A stretch of 15,843 bases of DNA from Verrucomicrobiota bacterium (lineage in GTDB: Bacteria; Verrucomicrobiota; Verrucomicrobiia; Opitutales; UBA953): contig RFQN01000012.1 of assembly GCA_009924965.1 (NCBI GenBank), positions 1 to 15,843 of the forward strand, given 5' to 3'. The position numbers and the translations under genes were made by a program. Numbering within the stretch: the first letter of the stretch is position 1; each line of letters begins with the position of its first letter. Shown piece after piece: positions 1 through 7,027 of the stretch. A model generated the notes under the pieces. That model did no database searches. It had not been told where the DNA came from and worked only from the letters and a program-made list of their open reading frames with translations.

Positions 1-30
1 GAGGAGCGAAAGCGTCTGGTCGGCAGGCAT
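1..30 (-). CDS. Possible start of a third gene in the exbBD operon (partial)
   Basis: An ATG at 30..28 on the minus strand lies 13 bases after the exbD stop codon. It opens a frame reading MPADQTLSLL up to the window edge. A gene directly behind exbD would often be tonB or another envelope component, but ten codons cannot show that. No Shine-Dalgarno sequence is visible, which also holds for most genes here. It could equally be chance. Confidence 0.3.
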   Translation of the reverse strand, partial: MPADQTLSLL

Positions 31-43
31 AGGGAAAATCAGT

Positions 44-445
44 TCAACGGTTGGGGCGGGTCAACAAGCGGGGGCGCAGGCCGGACTTCGCGACCGCATC
101 GAGCGCGCCGATGGCGGCGCCGGTCAACGAGCGCTCGTCGGCGATGATGAGGACCTCCGTCGCAGGCGCCTGCAAGGCCTTGGCGGCTAGGGCTTGTTCG
201 AGCGCCGCTCGGGTGATGGGCTGGCCCTCCAGGAAAAGTTTTCCTTCGCGATCGACGGCGACGACCAGGCTGGCCGCCGTCGTGCTCGCGCCTGCGGCAT
301 CGGCGGCGGGAGGCACGATGGCCAAGGTCCGGGCCTCCTCGAAACGTCCCGCCAACAGCAGGAAGAAGACCAGCACGACCATCACGTCGATCAACGGGAT
401 CACGTTGATGTCGGCGCGCCGACGACGTGGGACGACCAGGCTCAT
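44..445 (-). CDS. exbD: ExbD/TolR-family biopolymer transport protein
   Basis: This 133-residue protein is a typical length for ExbD/TolR. These inner-membrane proteins sit with ExbB/TolQ in a proton-driven motor that energises TonB- or Tol-type envelope machines. A short basic cytoplasmic N-terminus (PRRRRADINVIPLID) leads into one membrane helix at about residues 13-32. Asp20 in the PLIDVMVVL motif matches the conserved protonatable aspartate of the family. The rest is a small periplasmic domain with the usual alternating pattern and an EVLIIADERS strand-like segment. The ATG overlaps the stop of the upstream exbB gene in a TCAT/ATGA arrangement at 442-445, so the two are probably translationally coupled. 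ExbD and TolR cannot be separated from this sequence alone, and no tonB, tolA or receptor gene is visible. Confidence 0.9.
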   Translation of the reverse strand: MSLVVPRRRRADINVIPLIDVMVVLVFFLLLAGRFEEARTLAIVPPAADAAGASTTAASLVVAVDREGKLFLEGQPITRAALEQALAAKALQAPATEVLIIADERSLTGAAIGALDAVAKSGLRPRLLTRPNR

Positions 446-999
446 CGCGCGTTCTTTTCCAAGCCCTCGACGAGCACATCGAGGCGCGAAGACAGCACTT
501 CCACGCGGCGACCAAGCCAGTTGGCGGCGATGAGCGCAGGGATGGCGATGCAGAGGCCGATCATCGTGGTGCTCAACGCCAAGCCGACGCCCCGCGTGAG
601 CGTCTGCGAGTCAGGCAAACCATGTTCCGGGAAAAGCGTGGCAAGGCCGGTGACCGTCCCGAGCAGGCCGAGCAGCGGGGCCGCGGCCACGACGCTGTCG
701 ATCAGGTAGAAGCCGCGTTGCAGGCGAACGAGCTCGGCACGGGCGTAAGCCTTGAGCACCTCACCGGAGGCCCCTTCTTTCCAGCGCAGGACCAAGCGAC
801 CCGCGCTCGAATCCGCCGCTTCGGAAGTCAGCTCCTTCGCCCGACCCTCGCGGACCAGCTTAACGACGGCTTCGGGGGCGACCTTACCAGGCAGCAGGGC
901 GAGGGCGCGTTCGATGACCAGGTAAACCACCAGCAAAGAGCACAGGCCAAGCGGCCAGATGAAGATGCCAGCGCCTTCCAAAAGGGTGTTCACCCCCAC
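442..999 (-). CDS. exbB: MotA/TolQ/ExbB-family proton channel protein
   Basis: This 185-residue inner-membrane protein is the pentameric partner of ExbD/TolR. Three membrane segments are visible: about residues 10-35 (GIFIWPLGLCSLLVVYLVIE), 99-123 and 136-160. The second contains PLLGLLGTVTGL and the third ALSTTMIGLCIAIPALIAAN. Both are signature segments of the family, and Thr115 and Thr144/145 match the channel-lining threonines of ExbB. A cytoplasmic stretch at about residues 38-95 separates helices 1 and 2, as expected. It is shorter than E. coli ExbB (about 244 aa) but normal for the minimal form. The start is a GTG at 999; a second in-frame GTG at 993 is an alternative. No clear Shine-Dalgarno sequence precedes either. 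The TGA at 444..442 overlaps the exbD start. The gene is divergent from the giant pilin-like gene at 1191. Confidence 0.92.
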   Translation of the reverse strand: MGVNTLLEGAGIFIWPLGLCSLLVVYLVIERALALLPGKVAPEAVVKLVREGRAKELTSEAADSSAGRLVLRWKEGASGEVLKAYARAELVRLQRGFYLIDSVVAAAPLLGLLGTVTGLATLFPEHGLPDSQTLTRGVGLALSTTMIGLCIAIPALIAANWLGRRVEVLSSRLDVLVEGLEKNAR

Positions 1000-1190
1000 A
1001 GGCTGAACTAGCCGTCATCATCGGCAAGCCCACTCTCGTTCGCCTAACCTTTAAGGGCCGAAATCAATCACAAATAGTCGTTTATCGCTCATTAAAACAG
1101 GGTAAGAGGGCAATAAATCCCCCATGCAGGTACCCCCTATCTTTTGACATAACCCCTCCGAGCTTCATCCTTAATCAATACCCCATTTAG
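1000..1190. other. Divergent intergenic region between exbB and the first giant pilin-like gene
   Basis: These 191 bp are clearly richer in A and T than the surrounding genes and must hold the promoters for both directions. On the plus strand there is a perfect TTGACA at 1144-1149 (listed separately). Several short C-tracts flanked by A/T occur at 1119-1123, 1133-1137, 1153-1156 and 1181-1184. I found no convincing promoter for exbB on the minus strand, and no RNA gene or long inverted repeat. Confidence 0.6.
1144..1171 (+). promoter_or_regulatory. Candidate sigma-70-type promoter of the first giant pilin-like gene
   Basis: A perfect -35 hexamer TTGACA lies at 1144-1149. A weak -10 candidate, CATCCT at 1166-1171, follows after 16 bp and keeps the A at its second position and the T at its sixth. 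Transcription would start near 1178 and leave a 5' leader of only about 12 bases before the ATG at 1191. The -10 is poor, so the -35 match could be chance in an AT-rich stretch. Confidence 0.3.
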
Positions 1191-4100
1191 ATGCGTCGCC
1201 CCCGCAAAGGTTTCTCCCTTGTCCTGTCCCTGACCATCATGGCCGCGATGGTCATGCTGGTGATCGTCTTGGCCGCTTTCCTGCAGGTCGAGAGCAAGCT
1301 CGCGCTCGCCCATAATGGCTACATGCGCGCCCGCCTCAACGCCTTGGTCGCCGCGAAGATCGCCATCGGCCAGCTCCAGCAGCTCGCCGGGCCCGACCAG
1401 CGCGTGACCATGCGCGCGGACCTCTACGCCGATGACACCGTCGCGCCAGGCCCGCTCGACGCGACCACCATCTCGAACACGCTCAATCCCACCGCCCCGA
1501 CCGGCCGTAAGCTCTCGCACCAGAAGCGCTACTGGACCGGGGTCTGGGCGACCGGCGGCGTGAACAGCTCGAAGGTCCGCGACTGGAACGTGATGGACCC
1601 GCATGCTTCTCGCCTGTTCCTCGGCTGGCTCACGTCACCTGGCGTGATCAGCGCGACCGACCCGGAAACCGCCGACGCGACGAAGCTGCCCAACTACCTC
1701 GCGAACCGCGCCTACTTCGACAACTTCGGCAAGGTCCTCAACCCAACGACCTATGACGGCCAGAAGCTGATCGACGACTTGGCCAACCCGATCGCCGCGA
1801 CGCCCGATGGCGTCCTCATCCCCCTCGTCGGGCGCGGCTCCGTCCAACTGCCCGCCAACGTCAACCGCTTCGGCCTCGAGTATTCCGGGCAGATCGACGC
1901 CCTCCCCGTCCCGCTCCCTGGCGCGAGCACCACCAGCGGAACCTCCACCGGCATCAATGGCCGCTACGCCTTCTGGGTCGGCGACGAAGGGCTCAAGGCC
2001 AAGGCCAACCTGCCCGACGCCTATGCGGTCACCGCGACCGGCGGCAGCTTCACCTCGGTCACGGATTGGGACGCCGGCTTCCGCGCCTCCGCCGCGCAAC
2101 GCAGCGCCATCGAAGCGATCAAACCGGCCGACAAGACCGACCTTAACGGCGCCACGCTGTTGCCGACCACCTTCACCTTCGGCCTGTGGCGCGACGCCGA
2201 CACCGCGACGGCCAGCAAGTGGGATGCGCTCCTGATGCGCTCGGTCAAGGACCGCACCGCCCTCGCGCTGTGGGCCAACAAGGTCGGCAATACCGCCGCC
2301 GGCGACGCGATGATCGCCGCCAGCAAGGCGCTGTGGCACGACGTCACCCCCTGGTCCTTCTCGACGCTCACCGACACCTACAACGGCGGCATCAAGATGG
2401 ATCTCTCCACGGCCTTCGAGCTGCCCTACGCGGACTACCGAGCGCTCGAGACCTACGCTGGGCAGAAGAACGCGGCCCTCACGACCGACCCCAAGCTCCG
2501 CCGCCACTCGCTCTTCCACGATGCCGCGGGCCCGACCGACCTCGACTTCAACCGGCCCAACATGCTCGACTTCATGGGCTCCGCGAGCGACCTGCTGAAG
2601 TCCGCGCCGCGCGCCTCCGAGTGGGCCCCTCGCTTCACGCAAAGCCTGCTGGGGTCCGGTTACAACACGCTGAAGAACCTCAACGGCGGCGAGACCCCTG
2701 AACGCATGGGCTTCGTCTACGAGATCCCGCTGCGGGGCAACTTCTTCGCCGGCGCCGTCCAACGCCCCTCGGCCTTTTCCAGCCTCAGCGCCACGGACCC
2801 CGACAACCTCAACAACCGCATCATCCGTGGGCCCACCTGGGACCTGTACCGCAACTACTACCGCATGTACAAGCGGGAGCTAGAGGCCGCCGGCGCGGTC
2901 ACCAAGATCCGCGGGCAAGACGCGGTCGCTGACGCCACCACCGTGATGGCCCGCGGCATCGAACCGCTGTCCTACGCCGCCGGCGACCGCGGCACGCCCG
3001 TAGCCAAGCAAGGCACCGCGACGTTCTCCGTGAGCCCGCCAGGCTTCTTCGGCGCCTACCCCGGCGGCGGCACGACGAACGACTACCACTACCGCAACAA
3101 CCACAGTTCCGTGGTCGGGCCCAACTACCGCGCGCAAGGGGGGTACATGAACCCCACGACCTCGTCGACGGCGGGCATCGGCACGCCGACCGGCCGCACC
3201 GGCTCGGAACCCAGCGACTCGACCTTCGACTCGCCGCGCCTCGCCACGACGCGCCTCTGGCCGACGTCCATGAAGGTCGCCCCGAGCATCATCCGTTTCT
3301 CGCTGATGTACTCGGTGGTCTGGAACGACGACATGCTGGGCATCGCCGTCGACCCGCTCATCACGGTCCATAACCCGTACGACTGCGCCATCGAGTTCGA
3401 AGGCATCGCCATGCTGATGAACGCCTACTCGCTGTCGCACCTCTTCGAGTTCTACGCCGGCGACCAGATCATCGGCGACGTCTTCCCCGGCACGAGCTTC
3501 GAGGAAGGCCGCGAGTTCTCCTTCCGCGCCGTCACCGGCACCAGCAACGGCACGTCGCCGAGCAACATCTTCCGCCTCGAACCCGGCGAAGTCCGCGTCC
3601 TCAGCTCCACCAAGGGCCCGCTGCGCAAGTTCGACACCAACGGCAACAACCAGGTCCCCGGGGACTTCGTCTACGAGGAGCAGAGCCGCATGTTCTTCCC
3701 GCTCGACGCTTACGCGGGCCTCCGCAATTCCTCGGGCGTCGCCATCGCCGCGACCAGCAACGCCACGCTGCAGGCCGTCCAGAACGTCCTGCCGGGCTGG
3801 GACGGCACCATCCCCTCGCTCAACTCGATTGCCGCGCAGCGCGGCCTCTCGCTTAACGTACGCGTCCGCAACGAAGGCGGCGTGACCCTAGGCGGAACCA
3901 TGTTCCTCAACAACAGCATCCGCGGCGGCGGCCACGTCGTCGACGGCGGCTACCAGAACTGGAACTTCTACCTGCTCAACGAATATAGCCACAACAACCA
4001 GCAGCTCAGCTGGGGACGCCGCTGGTTCGGGACGACCGACGACACCAGGCAAACCGGCGGGCAAAACGCGGTGATGGGCGTCGAACTGGTCAATGAACCG

Positions 4101-6128
4101 CTGCTGCTCAACCTGCGCTGCATGACCACCGGCTGGCCCATGTACGGCAACGCCAACAGCGGCTACACGGTCAACAGCGACCCCGAGTTCGGCGCCGTCC
4201 AGGGCTTCGGCAGCCAATGGTCGCGCTCGCTCCAGCTCCCGCCGGTCACGATCCTGCGCTTCGCTGGCCAGAACCAGGCCGCCTGGGCGAACGCCGGCAC
4301 CGCCGTCGACAAGCAGAAGTTCTTCATCTTGGACATGCTGGCGCGCGGGGCGAAGGAAACCTACGCCGGCAACAACTGGTATCCGCAGAACAGCAGCTAC
4401 GTCCCCAGCGGCGACTTCGACCGCATGAAGACGCCCGAAGAGATGCGCTCCGCGCCGATGTCTCCCTACGTCTTCAGCACGCGCGCCTCGCAGGCCTTCA
4501 TGTTCGGCTACGACGGCAAGACCCACGCGCCGGCCGGCTGGATCATGAGCCAACGCGCCGTCGACCAACTGGGCGTCAACAAGATGTACGACCTCGACAG
4601 CTCCGGCCGCAACCGCGGCTACTGGGGCAAGAGCGTGCTCGTGGGCCAAGGCGGCAGCACCAACGTGGTGCTCTTCCCGATCCCGCGCCGCCCGCTGCTC
4701 TCGCTGTCGCAGCTCGGCGACGCCGCCACCGCGCAGGCCGATACCGAAGCCGACCTCACCGTGGGCGCGTCCTTCGCCCACCCCGGCATCAAGAACCTGA
4801 CCAAGGTCTGCGACTGGCCCGGCACCAAGGGCGGCGAAGAAGCCGTCATCGAGCACGGCTACGTGGCCAAGGCCATGGGATCGAACATCGTGCGCCATAA
4901 CGCCAACGTCCGCACCGACGACGCGTTCGCGGCCAACCTCGCGCTCTGGGACAGCTACTTCTTCAGCGGCCTCAACGCCCAGGTCGCTTCCTACAGCGAC
5001 TCCGCCGCGTCCTGGCCCAGCGGCCCCAACCTGCCGATTGACCCGAAGGTGAAGGCCGACCAAGCCCTCGCCCTCACGGCGAACGGCGTGACCGACCTCA
5101 CCAAGATCGCCGGCATCAAGGACGCGCTCGACAAGGGCAGCAACCCGCTCGCCAACAAGCGCGTGGCCTACACGCCGGCGGCCGGCGGCCAACCCTTCGT
5201 CTTCCCGCATCCCGGTTACATCCCGACCAACGCGCTCTACGATGGCGGCTTCAACGTGAACTCGACCTCGAAGGCGGCCTGGAAAGCCGTCCTCGGCTCG
5301 CTGCGTGGCCAGAAGCTACCGGACGCCGCCGGCCTCTCCACGGGCACCGCGCTCACCCGCTTCGCCCGCGCCTTCGGCAACAACGATGGGGCCAACAACC
5401 CCTGGATCGCTTACCGCGAACTCAGCGACGCGGAGATCGACACCTTGGCGGCCGCGGTCGTGAAGGAAGTCCGTAAGCGCGGTCCGTTCATGTCCTTGGC
5501 CGACTTCGTCAACCGTCGCCTCATCGCCTCGGATAACTTCGGCCTCAAAGGCGCGCTGCAGGCCGCCATCGATGCGACCACCCTCAACGACCAGGCCATC
5601 AGCAACGCCGGCGGCACGTTCACGGCCGTCCCGGGCGCGCCGATGTCCGACCCCTACCTCCCGCTGCCCGCCCAAGACCGCTTCCCGACGCTGCGCTCGC
5701 TCAGCAAGGACAACAACCAGGGCTCTGCCATCGCGGGGCTCGGCGCCCCCGGCATCGTGACGCAGAAGGACGTGCTGAACTCGATCGGGCCGAACCTGAC
5801 CGCCCGCTCCGACACGTTCGTGGTCCGCGCCTACGGCGAAGCCCTCGACAACGCCGGCAACCCCATCGGCAAGGCGTGGGTCGAAGTCATCGTCCAACGC
5901 ACGACCGAGTTCGTCGGCCCGGCGTGGGTCGAGCCGAACCGCCGCAAGCAGTACTACCGCAACAATGATGGCTCCCCGACATCGGAGTACGACACCAAGC
6001 CCATCGTCGACCACTTCGAACGCAACCCCCTCGCCACGGGGACCGCCCAAACCGGCAACATCAACCGCCTCTTCGGTCGCCGCTTCAAGCCGACGACGAC
6101 GCGCTGGTTGAGCGCGAACGAAATCTAA
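1191..6128 (+). CDS. Giant prepilin-like protein, resembling Verru_Chthon cassette protein A (paralogue 1)
   Basis: This 1645-residue protein begins with a short basic leader (MRRPRKG) followed by FSLVLSLTIMAAMVMLVIVL. That is a type III prepilin-like signal with predicted cleavage after Gly7 and a hydrophobic helix to about residue 30. The Glu usually found at mature position 5 is replaced by Leu, as in the GspK/PilX-type minor pilins. No known enzymatic domain is recognisable in the long exported part. Segments shared with the paralogue at 7028 include the LTDTYNGG..MDLS.AFELP region (about 393-411), RGPTWDLYRNYYRMYKREL (546-564), DPLITVHNPYD (721-731), FNVNSTSK (1354-1361), EIDTLA...GPFMSLADFVNRRL (about 1415-1444), DTFVVRAYGEALD (1541-1553) and the C-terminal NRLFGRRFK..TTRWLS. 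The GPFMSLADFVNRRL block recalls the helical domain of GspK. The start is fixed by the leader; there is no Shine-Dalgarno site. The small exported protein gene follows after 4 bp. The family label is from memory of its general design and is moderately sure. A structural or adhesive surface role is inference. Confidence 0.85.
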   Translation: MRRPRKGFSLVLSLTIMAAMVMLVIVLAAFLQVESKLALAHNGYMRARLNALVAAKIAIGQLQQLAGPDQRVTMRADLYADDTVAPGPLDATTISNTLNPTAPTGRKLSHQKRYWTGVWATGGVNSSKVRDWNVMDPHASRLFLGWLTSPGVISATDPETADATKLPNYLANRAYFDNFGKVLNPTTYDGQKLIDDLANPIAATPDGVLIPLVGRGSVQLPANVNRFGLEYSGQIDALPVPLPGASTTSGTSTGINGRYAFWVGDEGLKAKANLPDAYAVTATGGSFTSVTDWDAGFRASAAQRSAIEAIKPADKTDLNGATLLPTTFTFGLWRDADTATASKWDALLMRSVKDRTALALWANKVGNTAAGDAMIAASKALWHDVTPWSFSTLTDTYNGGIKMDLSTAFELPYADYRALETYAGQKNAALTTDPKLRRHSLFHDAAGPTDLDFNRPNMLDFMGSASDLLKSAPRASEWAPRFTQSLLGSGYNTLKNLNGGETPERMGFVYEIPLRGNFFAGAVQRPSAFSSLSATDPDNLNNRIIRGPTWDLYRNYYRMYKRELEAAGAVTKIRGQDAVADATTVMARGIEPLSYAAGDRGTPVAKQGTATFSVSPPGFFGAYPGGGTTNDYHYRNNHSSVVGPNYRAQGGYMNPTTSSTAGIGTPTGRTGSEPSDSTFDSPRLATTRLWPTSMKVAPSIIRFSLMYSVVWNDDMLGIAVDPLITVHNPYDCAIEFEGIAMLMNAYSLSHLFEFYAGDQIIGDVFPGTSFEEGREFSFRAVTGTSNGTSPSNIFRLEPGEVRVLSSTKGPLRKFDTNGNNQVPGDFVYEEQSRMFFPLDAYAGLRNSSGVAIAATSNATLQAVQNVLPGWDGTIPSLNSIAAQRGLSLNVRVRNEGGVTLGGTMFLNNSIRGGGHVVDGGYQNWNFYLLNEYSHNNQQLSWGRRWFGTTDDTRQTGGQNAVMGVELVNEPLLLNLRCMTTGWPMYGNANSGYTVNSDPEFGAVQGFGSQWSRSLQLPPVTILRFAGQNQAAWANAGTAVDKQKFFILDMLARGAKETYAGNNWYPQNSSYVPSGDFDRMKTPEEMRSAPMSPYVFSTRASQAFMFGYDGKTHAPAGWIMSQRAVDQLGVNKMYDLDSSGRNRGYWGKSVLVGQGGSTNVVLFPIPRRPLLSLSQLGDAATAQADTEADLTVGASFAHPGIKNLTKVCDWPGTKGGEEAVIEHGYVAKAMGSNIVRHNANVRTDDAFAANLALWDSYFFSGLNAQVASYSDSAASWPSGPNLPIDPKVKADQALALTANGVTDLTKIAGIKDALDKGSNPLANKRVAYTPAAGGQPFVFPHPGYIPTNALYDGGFNVNSTSKAAWKAVLGSLRGQKLPDAAGLSTGTALTRFARAFGNNDGANNPWIAYRELSDAEIDTLAAAVVKEVRKRGPFMSLADFVNRRLIASDNFGLKGALQAAIDATTLNDQAISNAGGTFTAVPGAPMSDPYLPLPAQDRFPTLRSLSKDNNQGSAIAGLGAPGIVTQKDVLNSIGPNLTARSDTFVVRAYGEALDNAGNPIGKAWVEVIVQRTTEFVGPAWVEPNRRKQYYRNNDGSPTSEYDTKPIVDHFERNPLATGTAQTGNINRLFGRRFKPTTTRWLSANEI

Positions 6129-6132
6129 GCCC

Positions 6133-6930
6133 ATGCCTTTGCTCCGTCTTTGCCTCTTCCTCGCCTGTTGTAGCGCGCTCCCGGCGCTCGCGGCCGACAC
6201 CCCCAAGGCCGAATCGCGCCATTGCGCGCTCCGCTTCGCCTGGTGGAACTTCCCACGCAAGGTGCCGGAACTCGCCCTACAGATGGGACGCGAACGCATC
6301 CCCGTCTCGCCCAACCCGATGTCGCTCAGCAACCCGATCGACTACAAGGGCGACGTGAACGCCGTGCTCCTGAAGAAGGTCACCACCGGCGAGACCGAGA
6401 AGGACGGTAAACCGAAGTTCGGCTGGGTCCCGTACGCGACCATCGCGCTCAACCCCACGGACACTGACCTCGGCGTGCTGCTGCTCCCGAACGAAACCGA
6501 TGACACGTGCTTCACGAAGACCTTCGACTTCAGCCTGGAGACGTTCCCCTACGGAACGCTCAAGCTCGTCAACTTCTCCCGCGCGCGCATTGCCTGCTCG
6601 CTAGAAGGGTCGGTCTTCCTCACGGAGCCTGGCCAGGTCGGCCACTGCCCCAAGAAATTCGAAGAGCGGACGACCGCGGCGATCGCAGTCGCCGCGCTGG
6701 AAGCCGACGGCCAGCAGAAGGTGCTCTACTCGACCAAGGTCATCCTGAACAAAACGTTCCGGACGCTCTTCTTCATCGTCGAGAAGAACGGCACGGAAGA
6801 CGAACGCTACCAGACCCAATGCATCTTGGACGTGAACCCTTACCCGAACGGCGTGCCGCCGCCCGTCGCGCCAAGCGGCAACGGCAAGGGCAAGGCTGAA
6901 GCAAAGCCCTCAGCCAAACCGACGAAATAA
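6133..6930 (+). CDS. Small exported protein, family member 1
   Basis: I do not recognise this 265-residue protein as a named family. A signal peptide is clear: a basic start and hydrophobic core (MPLLRLCLFLACCSALPALA), with a signal peptidase I site near Ala20/Ala21. The mature part starts with a C.LR.AWW motif (Cys31), then a beta-rich region with GVLLLPN and Cys126. A motif FPYGTLKLVNFS lies at residues 138-149, followed by an EPGQ turn, an ERTTA segment and a STK.IL segment. The end is a low-complexity tail rich in Pro, Lys and Ala. The same features in the same order occur in the proteins at 11430 and, less completely, 12248, so the three form a paralogous family. The gene starts 4 bp after the giant gene and ends 20 bp before a terminator hairpin, so it is surely co-transcribed with the giant. 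A periplasmic or surface partner of the giant is the likeliest role, but this is inferred from position only. Confidence 0.85.
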   Translation: MPLLRLCLFLACCSALPALAADTPKAESRHCALRFAWWNFPRKVPELALQMGRERIPVSPNPMSLSNPIDYKGDVNAVLLKKVTTGETEKDGKPKFGWVPYATIALNPTDTDLGVLLLPNETDDTCFTKTFDFSLETFPYGTLKLVNFSRARIACSLEGSVFLTEPGQVGHCPKKFEERTTAAIAVAALEADGQQKVLYSTKVILNKTFRTLFFIVEKNGTEDERYQTQCILDVNPYPNGVPPPVAPSGNGKGKAEAKPSAKPTK

Positions 6931-6950
6931 TCTCGGCTCAGCGCTTTATG

Positions 6951-6980
6951 ACGGCCTTCACGCATTAGCCTGAAGGCCGT
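6951..6980 (+). terminator. Rho-independent terminator after the first giant/small gene pair
   Basis: A perfect 10-bp inverted repeat (ACGGCCTTCA at 6951-6960 and TGAAGGCCGT at 6971-6980) encloses a 10-base loop and is followed by TTCGTTTCCCC. The hairpin begins 20 bases after the stop of the small exported protein. The T-run is interrupted, so termination may be partial. It separates the first gene pair from the second set of three. Confidence 0.7.
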
Positions 6981-6991
6981 TTCGTTTCCCC

Positions 6992-7019
6992 TTGGACTCA
7001 CCCCATGGCAGGGTTAAAT
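6992..7019 (+). promoter_or_regulatory. Candidate promoter of the second giant pilin-like gene
   Basis: Only 47 bases lie between the terminator hairpin and the ATG at 7028. In that gap TTGGAC (6992-6997) and TTAAAT (7014-7019) are spaced by 16 bp and could act as weak -35 and -10 boxes. Transcription would then start at about 7026, giving an essentially leaderless mRNA. This fits the absence of a Shine-Dalgarno site. Both boxes are imperfect; read-through past the terminator is an alternative source of transcripts. Confidence 0.25.
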
Positions 7020-7027
7020 CGTTACCC

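Noticed and set aside
427..1011. Plus-strand open frame of 194 codons antisense to exbB
   Set aside because: The exbB frame has clear membrane helices and family motifs; the antisense product is charged low-complexity sequence.
1119..1184. Four C-tracts upstream of the first giant gene as a minus-strand G-quadruplex or operator array
   Set aside because: The loops would be too long and unequal for a stable quadruplex, and the flanking bases do not form a regular repeat.
3888..5210. Long minus-strand open frame of 440 codons inside the first giant gene
   Set aside because: High GC leaves few stops in the frame. Its translation is low-complexity, rich in Val, Ala, Arg and Gly, without motifs, and it lies antisense to a conserved coding sequence.
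6992..7027. Upstream TTG start for the second giant protein
   Set aside because: It would put 12 extra residues before the prepilin-like leader; the ATG at 7028 gives a leader matching the paralogue.
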